From the NCBI GenBank assembly GCA_036346225.1, contig JARFIW010001104.1:7652001-7716000 (forward strand): a DNA stretch of 64,000 bases, given 5' to 3'. How positions within the stretch are numbered: position 1 is the first letter of the stretch; each line of letters begins with the position of its first letter. The notes beneath the pieces were generated by a model that did not search any database, was not told the origin of the DNA, and worked only from the letters and a program-made list of their open reading frames with translations. Source of the stretch: Platerodrilus igneus (taxonomy: Eukaryota; Arthropoda; Insecta; Coleoptera; Lycidae). The translations under genes were made by a program, and so were the position numbers. Shown piece after piece: positions 10,603 to 21,639 of this stretch.

Positions 10603-11065
10603 ATTGGAAAGCGCACGTACAATACGTAAAAAGTAAGGGCGGCGAAATATCAAATAAAATGATGGCGGCGGCTAAAATAAAGTGGGGTTTCAGGGCGAAT
10701 CGCTGAGGACGGTTTATGCCGGAGCAATTGAGCCGGCAATACGTACGCATCTTCTGTATGGGCAGAAGGTTGTAAAGTCCGGGAGATGCGTCAATTGACG
10801 AGCGTACAACGCATAACCGCGGTAAAGCGGCGAGGGCGTACAGGACCACCTCCACGGAGGCGTCCTGGTGATCAGTAGGTCTCTCCTATCGAATATGTCG
10901 TTAGGGAGATTAGAGATAGACGATTAATAAATATAGGAAAAGGGCGCGAAATTATCGAAGATCTTAATCTTGGTAATAGGAAATTGCAAGAAAGATTGTT
11001 GTATCTGAGTTAGGGCACCCGGCTGATATTAGAGGATCGAGTTTGTCGAAGGTGATGAGGACGCG

Positions 11066-11806
11066 ATGGGTATCAGAATTTATACGGACGGTTCACGTAT
11101 GGACGATGGGCAAGCAGGCGCGGCGTTTGTCGTGTATAAGCAGGAAAGGGAGGTGTTTCGGTTTCAAACCAAACTCGCGAACTGGTGCACTATCTTCCAG
11201 TGCGAATTGGTAGCCATACGAGAGGCTATCGATTACGTAATAAACCATACGGGCAGAGACGAGTATTATATAATCAGTGATAGTAAATCGGCGCTAACGG
11301 CTTTAACAAACATGAACACCTTGACAGATCTCCAAGCGGACGTCTGGAGGATAGCGCGTACGGCGCTAGAGTTTCGACGTTTAAAGTTCTGTTGGGTCAG
11401 GTCGCACAATGGTAACGTAGGAAACGATAGGGCTGACGAATTAGCTAAAGAGGCCGCGACGGGCGACTTTCGAATATCACATTCGTCGATACCGAGGTCT
11501 TTAATCAAAAGAAAGCTGCGCGAAAATCAATTCGACAATGGAAGAGAGGTGGAACAACGCTGCCACGGGCAGGTTGACCCACAAATTCATACCGAGCATA
11601 GAAGCAGAGGTAAGATCGAGGTTAAGCTCGATCACAAAATGGTGCAGTTGATAACAGGGCACGGCGCCCTGAAGGCGTATTTACAAAGGTTCGGTCTAAC
11701 CAATAGCGACCGCTGCGAATGCGGTGAGGGCGCGGAAAGCGCAGAGCACGTGCTCTTCGACGCCCGCTTGAGGCGGGAAATCGAGGGTTGGCTGATAGCA
11801 AACTAG
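11066..11806 (+). pseudogene. LINE RNase H domain with C-terminal Cys motif
   Basis: An intact 246-codon frame, the 3' part of the LINE ORF2. Residues 1-130 are an RNase H domain with catalytic candidates D8 (YTDGS), E47 (CELVAIREA), D72 (SDSKSAL), H114 and D124 (NDRADELAKEA). After about residue 190 comes the conserved tail of this LINE group, including CECGEGAESAEHVLFD near residues 222-237; the final Cys expected in this C-C-H-C motif is replaced by Ala. The domain would degrade the RNA strand of the cDNA hybrid. It is open by itself, but upstream RT frames are broken, so it is called a fragment. Confidence 0.88.
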
Positions 11807-12040
11807 CTATCCTAGGTCTGGCATGGCCAAAGAGCCTAGAGGAAGTCGGGAAGTGGTTAACCAGAAGGCGTTCTGGACAGCCTTAAAAGAATTGCGGAAG
11901 GGTCGCGAGATTAGACAATCAATGACGACCGCGTGTAAAAATTCGGTGGGGTTGGTGGAGGATTGAAAATTTTAGATTGACTTGGCGTGAGTAAGGATAC
12001 GAGCATAACCAAAACCTGATATAAAAAAAAAAAAAAAAGA

Positions 12041-13138
12041 TAATTATACCAAAATGTCCAATATGCACGAGAAACCTCCACTCCATTAATACAATCACTG
12101 CCTATCTTCATAATTATGTGGAAAATCGAAATAATACAATAACAATAACAAATAAATCATAAACCCTCATTAAATTAAATCAATAAAGTAAACAAGGATA
12201 ATAAAACAGAGTGCAACCGCGCATCCCCAGGACTTGAAAGTGAAGTGATAGTGATAGTGATTGTGATCCCCAAAACATTTAGTGCATACCCACCAGGACT
12301 TTAGCAGTGCACCCGTCCCACCTTTAGAAGTAAGTTACAGACGACCAGATCTTCGGATGCTGGAGAATTTTATTATCGAGGTAAGACTTAAATTGTGGCG
12401 GCTGTACTCGCACAAGTATTGATTTACATTAATTAGTAGTTTTTGAAATAATTTAAGAAGCACGTTTGTGTGTAAAGGCGCTAGCCGACATAATGCTTGT
12501 GCGAGTGCACCTGATAAATAGGGTGATGCTTTCTATTTTGTGCACTGCTATATGCTTAACGCTTATTAAACATTTATTTATATATTTACATAATTATATT
12601 TATTTATATTTTATATTTACACTTTATATTTATTTATATATAGCATGTATTATGTGGCTTATTTGTTTTGTTTGACGTTCTGTCGCCATTTTGGTTGCAG
12701 TATATATTTGGGAAGGACGAGCAGAATTGCGAAGATTGTAATCATAATGTAAATCAGTTAGGGAACGATAGGGAAAGCTAGGATGGATTTAAATTAGTTA
12801 GCTAGATTTGGATAGTTTTAAGACGACCCTTCATGTCGCACTGGTAAGCAGAACCGGCGTCTGCTATCCGGTATTACGGATCCCTCCCCCTCTCATTTTT
12901 GCTTGTTGATCGGGTACACTCGAAAGTCAGCGCTAGGGATACCATTATTTACAACCCTGTTTTTAGTTTTTGTTTTGTTTTTGTTCCAGTTTTTGTCAGA
13001 TTTTTAGGTTTGTTAGATTGTTAGAGTTTGTTAGGTTTGTTAGATTTTTAGGTTTGTTAGATTTTTATTTAGTTTTTATTTAGGGTGAATCAACTATGAA
13101 GTAAGAATAAATTAGGAGCACGACTATTTTTTCGCGTT
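12041..13138. other. No gene seen; AT-rich and T/GTTAG-rich tract
   Basis: AT-rich sequence without a credible coding frame. 12560-12650 is almost pure A/T with ATTTATAT-like repeats. 12960-13090 is a degenerate simple-sequence tract built of GTTAG, TTTTTAG and GGTTTGTTAG units; it is irregular and unlike a telomeric TTAGG array. A moderately GC-rich strip lies at 12830-12930. Confidence 0.5.
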
Positions 13139-13141
13139 TAA

Positions 13142-13172
13142 ACCCAATGTAGTACCTCCGGGTGGAGCATTG
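13142..13172 (+). repeat. Isolated SINE 3'-domain match
   Basis: The stretch CAATGTAGTACCTCCGGGTG and the following GAGCATTGG match the 3' end of the tRNA-derived SINE seen at 20225-20252 (antisense) and 25157-25183 (antisense). The tRNA-related head and middle are absent here, so this is either a severely truncated SINE or the sequence from which the SINE tail was taken. Confidence 0.5.
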
Positions 13173-13960
13173 GGGACGTGGCCGCAAGTATAGCGGCCCT
13201 AATTCAAATTATAATGTATCAGACAACGGTTTTACGAGCGGACTTGTATCCCGGGTCTGCTCCACCTCCATGGATAGGTTTTAGTTACCTGAGGGTTCCC
13301 CCATTGCTGGTTCCACCGCCTCAGGTTCAGTTTTACTAATGGTTCCAATTGTGTTCATAATTGTTCTCACGAGTAAGGGGGATGTAAATGGTCACCATGT
13401 CAGGTGCCCCCCTGTTGGCATGGAAGGCGTTAATAAAACGGGGTGCCGCACTGTTCTCCGAGTATTGGACCGATTGGGACTGGTCAACTATCCAACCACG
13501 CATCCCTTGGGCTCGGTCCTACACGACAGGATTTAGGTTTTTTAACGAGGTTGTCTTCTCTTGGTTCGGGCGGTTAAGCCAAGACCCCCACACCCTCTTA
13601 CCCGTGAGACATGATCACGACAGCAGGGAAGGTGCGGTGTGTCGGTGTTGCAGAATTGACCCACCGGCTTCGTTTGCCTCGGTGCAGGCCCATTAGCCAC
13701 AAAACTACAGCTTGGGCTGAGGGGGATCGTTTTCACTTGACTAGGGGGCTGATTTTGTCCCGCTCCAGCACAGTCTCTTGCTCTCCACCATGGTTGTGGA
13801 TCTTATACCACTCAAGCACTGGTCATTGAAAGAGGTGAGCTTATCACGATCCTTCCCAGAGTAGATAGCCAATCCCTTAGCCATTTATCCTGGGATTTCT
13901 ACTATCCGCCACCTGGAGACACGCCCAATGGCTAACCAACCGCATGGGGACAACGGAATT
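13173..13960. other. GC-rich block of unknown origin
   Basis: About 800 nt of clearly higher GC content than the surroundings, with overlapping open frames in several phases (for example 13388-13696 and 13611-13829) and none with recognisable protein content. Overlapping frames in all phases are what GC-rich non-coding DNA gives. It begins at the SINE-tail match. A LINE 5' UTR or a decayed repeat is possible. Confidence 0.35.
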
Positions 13961-15330
13961 TTTATATACAGTGATAAAGTTTAGGGAAACGAAGGGAATG
14001 ACATTTATGCGGAAAAACCGTGTTTGTATAAAAATAAAACGAGATTGCTGCGACAGGCGGATTAGCGCCTCTTAATTTTTTCAAAGAAAAAGTCTTTTAG
14101 GGTAAGTGATAGTGTAACGTATTTTTTTTTGTATTTCAACCCATTTATTATTTAATGTTATGTCTTTATTATTTTTACTTCAAATTTTTCTGTTATTTTA
14201 TAATTTTTTCCATAGAAACCCACTCCCCCACCACTGCATTTAGCCGACGCAGCCTTATATAGTTATGAAGTCTCTCGTCCTTTCACAGCAAATTAAAATG
14301 TATTCATCTAACGCTCATTTTACCCGTAACAAATACCGGGAAGGAAAGGGTTAAAAAAATGAACACTGTAGCAAAAGATTTATGCCGTTGCGGGCATGTG
14401 CCCATATGAGCTCTTTTTCATAAAATGACGGGGAAGCACGTCATTGAGTAACACGTTGTAAGTTATGTAACTTGTAAAGTATTTTAACATATCTTTCATT
14501 CGTTAAATTTTTGAGTTTGATTAGTCGTTGTTGGCGGTGGGACGCTAAGGATATTTTGAATTACAATGAAACTGCCCACTTCAAAAGTTTGGTTGTCTCT
14601 AGCTGCGTGGTCAGAGCGTTAATGGACAAATCAAATTCATTTTCATAATCTGATATCGTATTTGTTAAACCTGATCAAGACACCTAAAAATTAATTTTAA
14701 ATGGAACTGGCACAAAATTATTTATAGAAAGTATCTATTATGAGTATTCATTTACATAACTGTAATATCCTTTTTATTTTATCAAGTACTTAGTAGAATG
14801 TTTAGTTTAAAGTACAAGTACTGATCTGCATTCACGTCTATTGACTTGCCACTTCTAGAATGATTTATAGCGGAAATATTATGAGTGCTTTTGACCCAGG
14901 CCTCGGATCGGTTGGCTGATCATTAATAATGAACTCGGGCCATCACTTATCGTGTGCTAAAATCATTTACTAATTAATGTTTACAAGGCCGACGGCATTA
15001 GCCATAAACGCCTACATAAATTTCCTTTTGTTTGATATATAGATGAATAATTAGTCACCAATTTGCAAGACAGGCGTATTTAACGTTTGTTTTTATACCG
15101 TTGGTTACTATTTAGATTGGTACTTCGTGGTTTAGCATTATTTACTGGTTGTCAGAGACAACTCTAATAAATTTATTATGGTTTGTTTAAATAGGCGGTT
15201 CTTTAACAAGTCAACTACAACTTTATGGTCTTTCGAGCCTCATAAAAATCCCGTTTGGATAAACAACGTGTTTCAGATAGGGCGCAATTCCAAGATTAAG
15301 GCGGTAGAAGTGTTAAAAATAGTCAATGTA
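13961..15330. other. No gene seen
   Basis: AT-rich sequence with no supported coding region or RNA gene. The frame at 15178-15390 is mostly unique sequence that runs into the RTE fragment beginning near 15335. Confidence 0.5.
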
Positions 15331-15334
15331 CATG

Positions 15335-16078
15335 GAAAAAATTTAGAAACCACGTTAAAAACTGTCATAGTTATCCAGGGGCTGACATAAATAGCGATCA
15401 TAACTTAGTTAAAATGAAGTGTAATCTAAAATTCAAAAAATTGAGAAAGGCTAAAAGAGAGGGATGGGATTTAGGTAAGCTTAATGATAGTGAGGTAAAA
15501 GAGAAATATAAACAAGTATTAGATAATAAGATCAAGGAGATAGCTATAGGAGGGAACGTAGAAAATAGATGGAAAGCAACACAGACTATAGGTAAGAAAA
15601 AAGCAGAAGCGAGAACATTCTGGGTAACAAAAGAGATATTAGATTTAATAGAGAATAGAAGAAAGCTTAAATTTTTCAGAGAATTGGATAGTGAAAGTAA
15701 GCAAAAATATAATAGAGTTAAAAATAAGATAATTGTAGAAAAGTTAGAAATAAATGGATGCAGGAGAATTGTAAGGGAATACAAGATGATTTGAGAGTAG
15801 GTAAGACAGATAGAGCTTACAGGGCAGTTAACAAATTTTTCGGGGAAGATCGGAAAAAATTTAGTGGTATTAAAGATGAGAATAGTGAGCTTCTAATAAA
15901 TAAAGTTGAGAGAGCAGATAGATGGAAAAGATATTTAGAAGATTTATATAAGGGACACGATATGGATGAGTTAGAGAACGACCAAGAAGAGGATGTAGAA
16001 ATAGGGTTCTCAATATTAAGAGAGGAATTTGATAGAGCTGTTAGGGATCTTAAACTAAATAAAGCACCGGGGATGTGG
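15335..16078 (+). mobile_element. RTE-type LINE fragment (copy A)
   Basis: Closely matches 59220-59940 of the longest RTE copy, including the shared AGTTATCCAGG and GATCATAACTTAG stretches and the connector between endonuclease and RT. Open pieces are 15414-15794 and 15758-16081, overlapping by a frameshift. It starts at the extreme C-terminus of the endonuclease and stops abruptly at KAPG, the beginning of the RT domain, so it has neither an active endonuclease nor RT. It carries the same frame break at the endonuclease/connector junction as copy C (near 15375 and 59240), so both descend from an already defective or misframed source. Confidence 0.88.
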
Positions 16079-16900
16079 TAAACTCAATGAAATATCAAAT
16101 AACGAATATCAAATGCCCCGTTTTAATTTGTATATTAAATAATCTATATACATCGTTCGATTTCCTTCTACAGTGTTCTCGAAAATTAGCTATCCTGGAT
16201 GATGTAATAATTTACGCCGATTTTGAGTTTAATGAGCTAATTAAGTGCGGTCGATATGATTTATGGTTCTTCTAAAGCGTCGTCTATACTTTTTTAATTA
16301 ACAAGGTCAATGGCAGTGGTCTCCACTCTGTAATGCATAAAGCTATTAATACGCTTATCTATTTTATTTTATTGCTTTTTCCGATAGTAGCATTTCTTCG
16401 AAACAAGATAATCAGCGTATTTAATGACTTAAAACGTTTCTTAATCAAATGACATATTCGTTTATTAATAATAAAAATTTTGAAATTAATTTCTTTGGAA
16501 TAAAGAGATGAATATTTTATTTGATTGATTTGCGTTCTAACAGGGTACTGGCTTAGTATTTACAGAATAATTATTTACGAAATGAATGACTTGCATTTAT
16601 ATCTTAAAATGAAAACTTGTTTTAAAGTATCTCTCCAGAATATTTATTTTTACACACGACTGAAATGAATTAATTTAAAAATTAGGAATTTAAGTTTATT
16701 CGTTTCATGATCTTTTCACACTATGCAATACATGCAACGAACGGGATTTAATTACATAATTAATAAGGGCTTTTCTGTTTTATATTTATATTTAAACAGA
16801 GTAGAGAAATTAAATATAGGGAAATTGTACATATCTCCGTTTTTCTTCTCTTTGGAGAGTAATTTTTCATAGAATGACCTCTTGTGATCTCATTATCGCG
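16079..16900. other. No gene seen
   Basis: AT-rich sequence after the RTE fragment; no protein-like content in any frame. A motif near 16873-16910 (AATGACCTCTTGTGAT then TCAATATATA) recurs at 18774-18812. Confidence 0.5.
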
Positions 16901-16901
16901 T

Positions 16902-16902
<1 letters not shown>

Positions 16903-16934
<32 letters not shown>
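16903..16934 (+). repeat. (TA)n microsatellite
   Basis: Uninterrupted alternating T/A of about 30 nt directly preceding the minisatellite. Confidence 0.95.
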
Positions 16935-16937
<3 letters not shown>

Positions 16938-17112
16938 AGTGCTGTGACAACGCCTGCGTTGAGCGTCGTTGAAAGAGTGATATGAAAACGGCCTCGCGTT
17001 GGGATGCCGCAATAAGGGTGCTGTGACAATGTCTCGCTTTGGGTTGTTACTGAAAGAGTTATATGAAAAAGGCCACACGTTGAGGTGCCACCAAAAGAGT
17101 GCCGTGATACAA
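16935..17112 (+). repeat. Minisatellite, ~43-nt half units, ~86-nt period
   Basis: Four to five related units start with AAAGAGTG or GGTGCTGTGACA. Units alternate between a GTGCTGTGACAA type (16935, about 17018, about 17097) and a TATGAAAA(A/C)GGCC type (about 16980, 17062), giving a higher-order period near 86 nt. The minus-strand frame at 16893-17144 shows the same periodicity (PFSY recurring) and is an artefact of the repeat. Confidence 0.8.
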
Positions 17113-19021
17113 ATATAGCAATTTCTAAACTTGAAATTGTTCACTTACCTTCCTTTTTAATTTTGCCTGGCTAGCTCAACAGAATTGGCGGAGTTTTCAA
17201 ATTGATATACAGCAATATCACAAAGCATTTATACAGTATGAAATATTTTCTCTCATACAAAATCATTTACAAAACATTGTTTCTTTCAAACAAAATAATT
17301 TCTAAGAAGTAATTGTTATATAAATAAAAACAATTGTTCTTATCCTTATTTAAGTTTACAGAATTAAACTTATTCTTTTGGGGATGGTTTAGCTAGTTAT
17401 AATTATTTCCATGCTTGCAAGATTTGTTTTGGCCAAAAAAATCCTTGACCGATAATCTATAAAAAGGTCAGAGTATTTCAAACTCTGAACATCAATTTTC
17501 CTGGTAAAAAAATCCTTTACACAAAAAAAATTATTAGGAATATCTATCTTAAACTAGATAAAAATACTCTAATATCAGTTAAAATAAATCTAAAAGTAAT
17601 ACTTGCAGAATCCACAAAAATGCTTCTCGTAATTAAAAATCTTATTTGAAATTGACGTCAAATCAGCTTACAAGTTTTTTCCATATTTAAAACAGCAATT
17701 TCCAAAGTACATATCTGGTTAAACCTTCCTTTCGATTATTTAATAAAATCTTAAAATAGCATTATATTGAAGAATTTTTCTTATTCATTGTAATTAATAA
17801 TTCCATTTTTGTATGTAATTTGCGTTTAAAAAAATCACACTATATTCATGGCAAGCTCGCAACTATTAAATTACAGGATGCTTACTATATACTTCAAATA
17901 CTACCTTCGCATAACAACAGCTTGTGCTTATCGAATATGGATCTAATCAATGAATGAATAATTCTAATGAATAATCGTTTCTTTATATACTCTAAATTAT
18001 CTATATTTAGAAGGTTATAGAAAAATGTGAAACATTATGATGTAAGGTTCTCGAAAAAACTAACTAGCGTCTAAAAACGCAGCGTTTGTTCCAGTTATCA
18101 GTGACGTGTTCTGTTTGTTCTTGTTTTACACATATACTATTATTGTGGCGTCGCATACTAATGCTAAAGGTAATTGATTTCTTGGATTTTTGTGGGTGTT
18201 CCGTGTTCCAGCCACTTCTTAGTATAAACGATTATTTATTGCTAAGTTAGTTACGTAGTTCTAAATCCGGATGACTCATCGTTTTATATTCTAGAAAATT
18301 CTTTATTTACAATAAATTTCTATATTCCATGGGGTAATTAATTTAACCTTTAATTACTTTTTAATGCAAAAGGGGTTGCATTTTATAGACATATTTGCGT
18401 TTAACATCAAAACGTGTTTTTAAAACACCTATTAAAGGTTAGAAATAGAGTTTCTTGTAACAAGATTGTAGCTTTTTATGCTAAATGCATAAAGCTAGTA
18501 ATATTCTATGCTATTTACCTTGAAACGAACGATTTGTGTTCGCATTGAAATGCGTTTTACAGTATGTTACTATTATTTTTACATATACAACTTAAGTTAC
18601 TTGCTATTTATTTACAATATTCTTATATATAGGGTGAATATTTTTCGCTTGTACATCAATTAATAAAGGTACGCTTGTATTATACAGAGTGTATCCATAA
18701 ATTTATAAAAATTTCCGTTTATTCAGGATTCTTTTATATTTTTAGTGGGATTTATTTGTAAAATTTGGGTTTCAATGACCTCTCGTGACCCCTTATTACG
18801 TCAATATATATTCCATATAGTTTCTGGGTGTTGGTCATATTTAACTAACTGGCACGTTTTGGTTTATTTCAACCATTACCAAAATAGATAACTTGAATAA
18901 GAGAACACAAGTGTCAATCACTTTTTTTTATAAAAAAATTACTAGATCCATTTTTAATTTGAATTTTAATAAATGTTGAATAAACAACACCCCTTCTCAA
19001 CGTATACTAAAATTGAACTAA
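17113..19021. other. No gene seen
   Basis: AT-rich sequence with no supported gene. At 18774-18812 it holds a second copy of the short motif found at 16873-16910, probably the edge of an unidentified dispersed repeat. Confidence 0.5.
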
Positions 19022-20115
19022 ATAAATTAATTCCACTGCTCTGACATGTTTAATCAACTTTGGTCCATCCAATGGTTTCGTTACCATGGCAGCAATCGTA
19101 TTGTCAGTAGGACAATAAATAACTTTAATTCCTTTTGTGTTAATGTCGTGGTGTACAAACTTGGCGGCTCCATGGTGTAGTTGGTATGCGTGTGACTACT
19201 ATGCCAAAGGTCCCGGGTTCAAATCCAAAAATGTTAGACGAGCATTTCTTACAACAATAAACCCTCGTTTGGATGAGAGGTAAAATGGAGGTCCCGTGTG
19301 TGAGTGTTGTTACGCACGTTAAAGATCCCTACCTTGCTTGCAACAGCAAGGGTTTGGGAAAATTCAAACTTTCCAGCTAAAAAAAACCTTTCTGGCCAAT
19401 GGTACGTAACTTCGGGTGAAGCATTGGAAAATGTAGGGTGCACAATCTTGTTTTAACGTCAATATGTTTTACACGTTGGTGACAAGTTCTATCGTTAAGT
19501 AATTTAATGCAACCTTGATTGTCTACACACATTTTGATTGGAGCCTCAATTTTTTCATCAAAATCGTTTAATATTCGTTGGATCCAAATAAGTTCACGTA
19601 AAGTCTCAGTGATTAACATAAATTCTGCTTCTGTCGAAGATAATGCAACTGATGTTTGTTTTCGACTACTCCATGCAATCAATGTCCTATTAAATATCAA
19701 GTAATAACCTGTATTTGTTTTTCGGTCTATATGATCACTTGCCAGTCAGCATCTACACATCATTCGAAACTTCCAACATTTTCTTTGTTTCTCAGCTTTG
19801 TGCGTATGGTTGCTTTTAAATATCGATACACCCGTTTCACTTCATTCCAATCACACATTCTGGGATTACTTAACGCCAAGCTAATATTGATGTTACAATT
19901 ACCATGGTTCGGCTAGTGTTTGTGGACGAATAGAGCAACGATCCAATTGCACTTCGGTAAACTTCTCGGAATTCAGAAGGTTTTTATTTATCGTTTAACT
20001 TAAATAAACAACATTCATTGGTGTATATGAATCTTTGGCAGGTTCTATGTTGAATTCTTGTAACTTGCCCATGATGTATGTTTGGGATTGCTTTTAGAAT
20101 ACCGGATTTTATTTT
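19022..20115 (-). pseudogene. Ty1/copia pol fragment (RT end and RNase H)
   Basis: Reading the minus strand from about 20115 down to 19022 gives the order typical of Ty1/copia pol: a KLQEFNIEPAK-like linker near 20060, then YRSAIGSLLYSS near 19950-19985, a VKRVYRYLK stretch near 19840, and RNase H with WSSRKQTSVALSSTEAEF at about 19620-19670. After interruption by the SINE at 19163-19436 it resumes with YCPTDNT and MVTKPLDGPK in 19060-19120, equal to the conserved end of copia RNase H. Several stops and frameshifts separate the pieces; the longest open part is 19377-19700. No LTRs are visible. Inactive relic. Confidence 0.9.
19163..19436 (+). mobile_element. tRNA-derived SINE (copy 1), with target duplication
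   Basis: The head resembles a tRNA gene: an A-box-like TGGTGTAGTTGGTAT and a B-box-like GGTTCAAATCC spaced about 35 nt apart, as in a Pol III internal promoter. A body with ATTTCTTACAA and TTAAAGATCCCTACC follows and ends in a degenerate CAATG..AGCATTGG tail. Flanks 19150-19162 (GGTGTACAAACTT) and 19437-19449 (GGTGCACAATCTT) are a 13-nt target duplication with two mismatches, and the SINE splits a copia RNase H gene. It is not a functional tRNA. Confidence 0.92.
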
Positions 20116-20212
20116 TCAATTGGTTTAATATAAAAGTCTAGGTTTGTTTGCGATAAATCAGGGCGGCATTATCAATCGCCGGTTTTGCACCAACACTCGG
20201 CAATTGACCGTG

Positions 20213-20519
20213 CATTTACATTTCCGATGCTCCACCCGAAGGTACTACATTGACCAGGAGGCGAGTTTTTGTTGCCTGGAAATTTAGAATTTTGCCGAAC
20301 CCTTGCCGTTCCAAGCAAGGTAGGGATCTTTAACGTGCGTAATGACACACACACACACATACACGGGACCTCCATTTAACCTCTTATCCGAACGAGGTTG
20401 TAATTTTTGTGAAAAATGCTCACCTGCCATTTTTTAAGCAGTCGGCCGTGTCGGGATTCGAACCCAGGATTTTGGGATCCGTAGTCTTACGTTTACTACA
20501 TTGATCCACGGCGACGCCA
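20213..20519 (-). mobile_element. tRNA-derived SINE (copy 2), perfect 16-nt target duplication
   Basis: Full-length minus-strand copy. The B box reads GGTTCGAATCC (complement near 20455-20466) with the tRNA-like head ending at about 20518; the body includes a (CA)n stretch at 20345-20358; the tail (complement of 20225-20252) is the CAATGTAGTACC domain. Flanks 20197-20212 and 20520-20535 are the identical 16-mer TCGGCAATTGACCGTG, which defines the ends and shows LINE-type retroposition. Confidence 0.95.
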
Positions 20520-20535
20520 TCGGCAATTGACCGTG

Positions 20536-21244
20536 GCCAGTGCGATTGTGTTTGGATTTTATATACATTTGCTGGTATATGTGTGTGTTCTTGAAGCTTT
20601 TGCAATTTCGTAAGCGGAGATTTATTTTGGATTAGACAACGCCAGTCACTCTTGAACATTAGAGGTAAGTGCATTTTGTTGTTGGATTTACAGCATATTA
20701 TTTTTTATCGTAACACAAACCCCACTTCGCAGTTCACTTGCTCTATACGGGAAACAAACTGGGGGTTCGCGGCAAAACGTGTAATTTTTTCATATTTCAT
20801 CAACATAAAAGATTTGGTCTTCGAGCCGAATTTATTTAAAATATTTTGTGTAGAGATAAGTACTAAAATTTACAACTCCAATTCATTTGCATGTTATACG
20901 TGCACCTGTTATCAAGTTCAAGGTTTGTTCTTGAATTGGGGGGTAGCTAGTTCACATGTTATCTCTAGTGATTGTTGAATACGTTCAACGTAAGAAATAG
21001 TAAATAAAAGCACGAGCTTTGTTTGTTATATTTTTGAATAGAATAATTTATTTAAACGGTGATATCCATTCTATTCTGGCTATCAGTTTTAATATGAATC
21101 CTGATCAACAAAGTACGTTGAATAAAAAAAATTACACAACAAAATAGAACGGTTATTTCGGGGATTACAAAGACTGTTTTGATTTGATCAAAGATTCATC
21201 CGCTAAGTTAAATCACTTCAAAAGTCGAGTTGATCATTTAATTC
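20536..21244. other. No gene seen
   Basis: AT-rich sequence between the SINE and the RTE tail. The 108-codon frame at 20652-20978 has no recognisable content. Confidence 0.5.
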
Positions 21245-21424
21245 TCGTCATCATCATCCTCATTAGGTCTTCGGTCCTGGAACTGGTTAGACGCGTACCC
21301 TTATTGTTTCCTATTCTGAACTAACCTACACATTTCCCTGAAATTTGCACAGTCTGGATCTATCACTATCTGCGTGCATAGTCTGATCTAGGTCTACCTT
21401 TACCTCTTTTTTCCTATCATGTTT
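21245..21424 (-). mobile_element. RTE 3' tail, second subfamily, antisense
   Basis: On the minus strand this is the terminal part of the RTE tail also found at 25860-25970 and 49940-50090: a stretch encoding a MCRLVQ-like C-terminus, then CCAGTTCCAGGACC-type sequence, ending in a short ATG-repeat tail (complement of 21246-21258). It is joined at about 21424 to a different RTE copy through ~24 nt of the linker described at 57911-58190. Confidence 0.8.
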
Positions 21425-21639
21425 AAGTACAGTTATTTTTTTTGTCAGTAGTTTTTCTATCTTGGGACTAGTTGAACGCGTACCACCATTGATTTCTATT
21501 CTGAGTTAGCCTACATATTTCTCTGAAATTCTCACAACCTACATCTTTCACTATCTGTGTGCAATAGTCTAGCCTAGGTCTACTTCTACTTCTCTCTTTT
21601 TCTATCTCTGCTTCTAATATATTCTGCACTATTCCCTCA

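Larger units (their letters stand above)
9600..12040 (+). mobile_element. 5'-truncated R1/LOA-group LINE
   Basis: A non-LTR retrotransposon remnant containing an RT domain, a connector, an RNase H domain, a C-terminal cysteine motif and a 3' end with an A run at about 12023-12038. RNase H after RT places it in the broad R1/LOA/I assemblage rather than RTE or CR1. The endonuclease part is missing. It starts immediately beyond the iteron array of the long-IR element, so it may have been truncated by, or inserted next to, that element. No target duplication was identified. Confidence 0.8.

Noticed and set aside
12960..13090. Telomere-like GTTAG/TTAGG array
   Set aside because: The units are irregular (GTTAG, TTTTTAG, GTTTGTTAG) with no sustained TTAGG period.
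13339..13829. Protein-coding gene in the GC-rich block
   Set aside because: Frames are open in several phases and on both strands, and none gives protein-like or conserved content.
15398..15784. 128-codon minus-strand ORF
   Set aside because: Antisense shadow of the RTE connector in copy A.
16893..17144. Minus-strand ORF with repeated PFSY
   Set aside because: Its periodicity mirrors the minisatellite and TA microsatellite, so it is not a gene.
19165..19240. Possible functional tRNA gene
   Set aside because: A- and B-box-like sequences are present, but the downstream body, the target duplication and further copies in the window show a tRNA-derived SINE.
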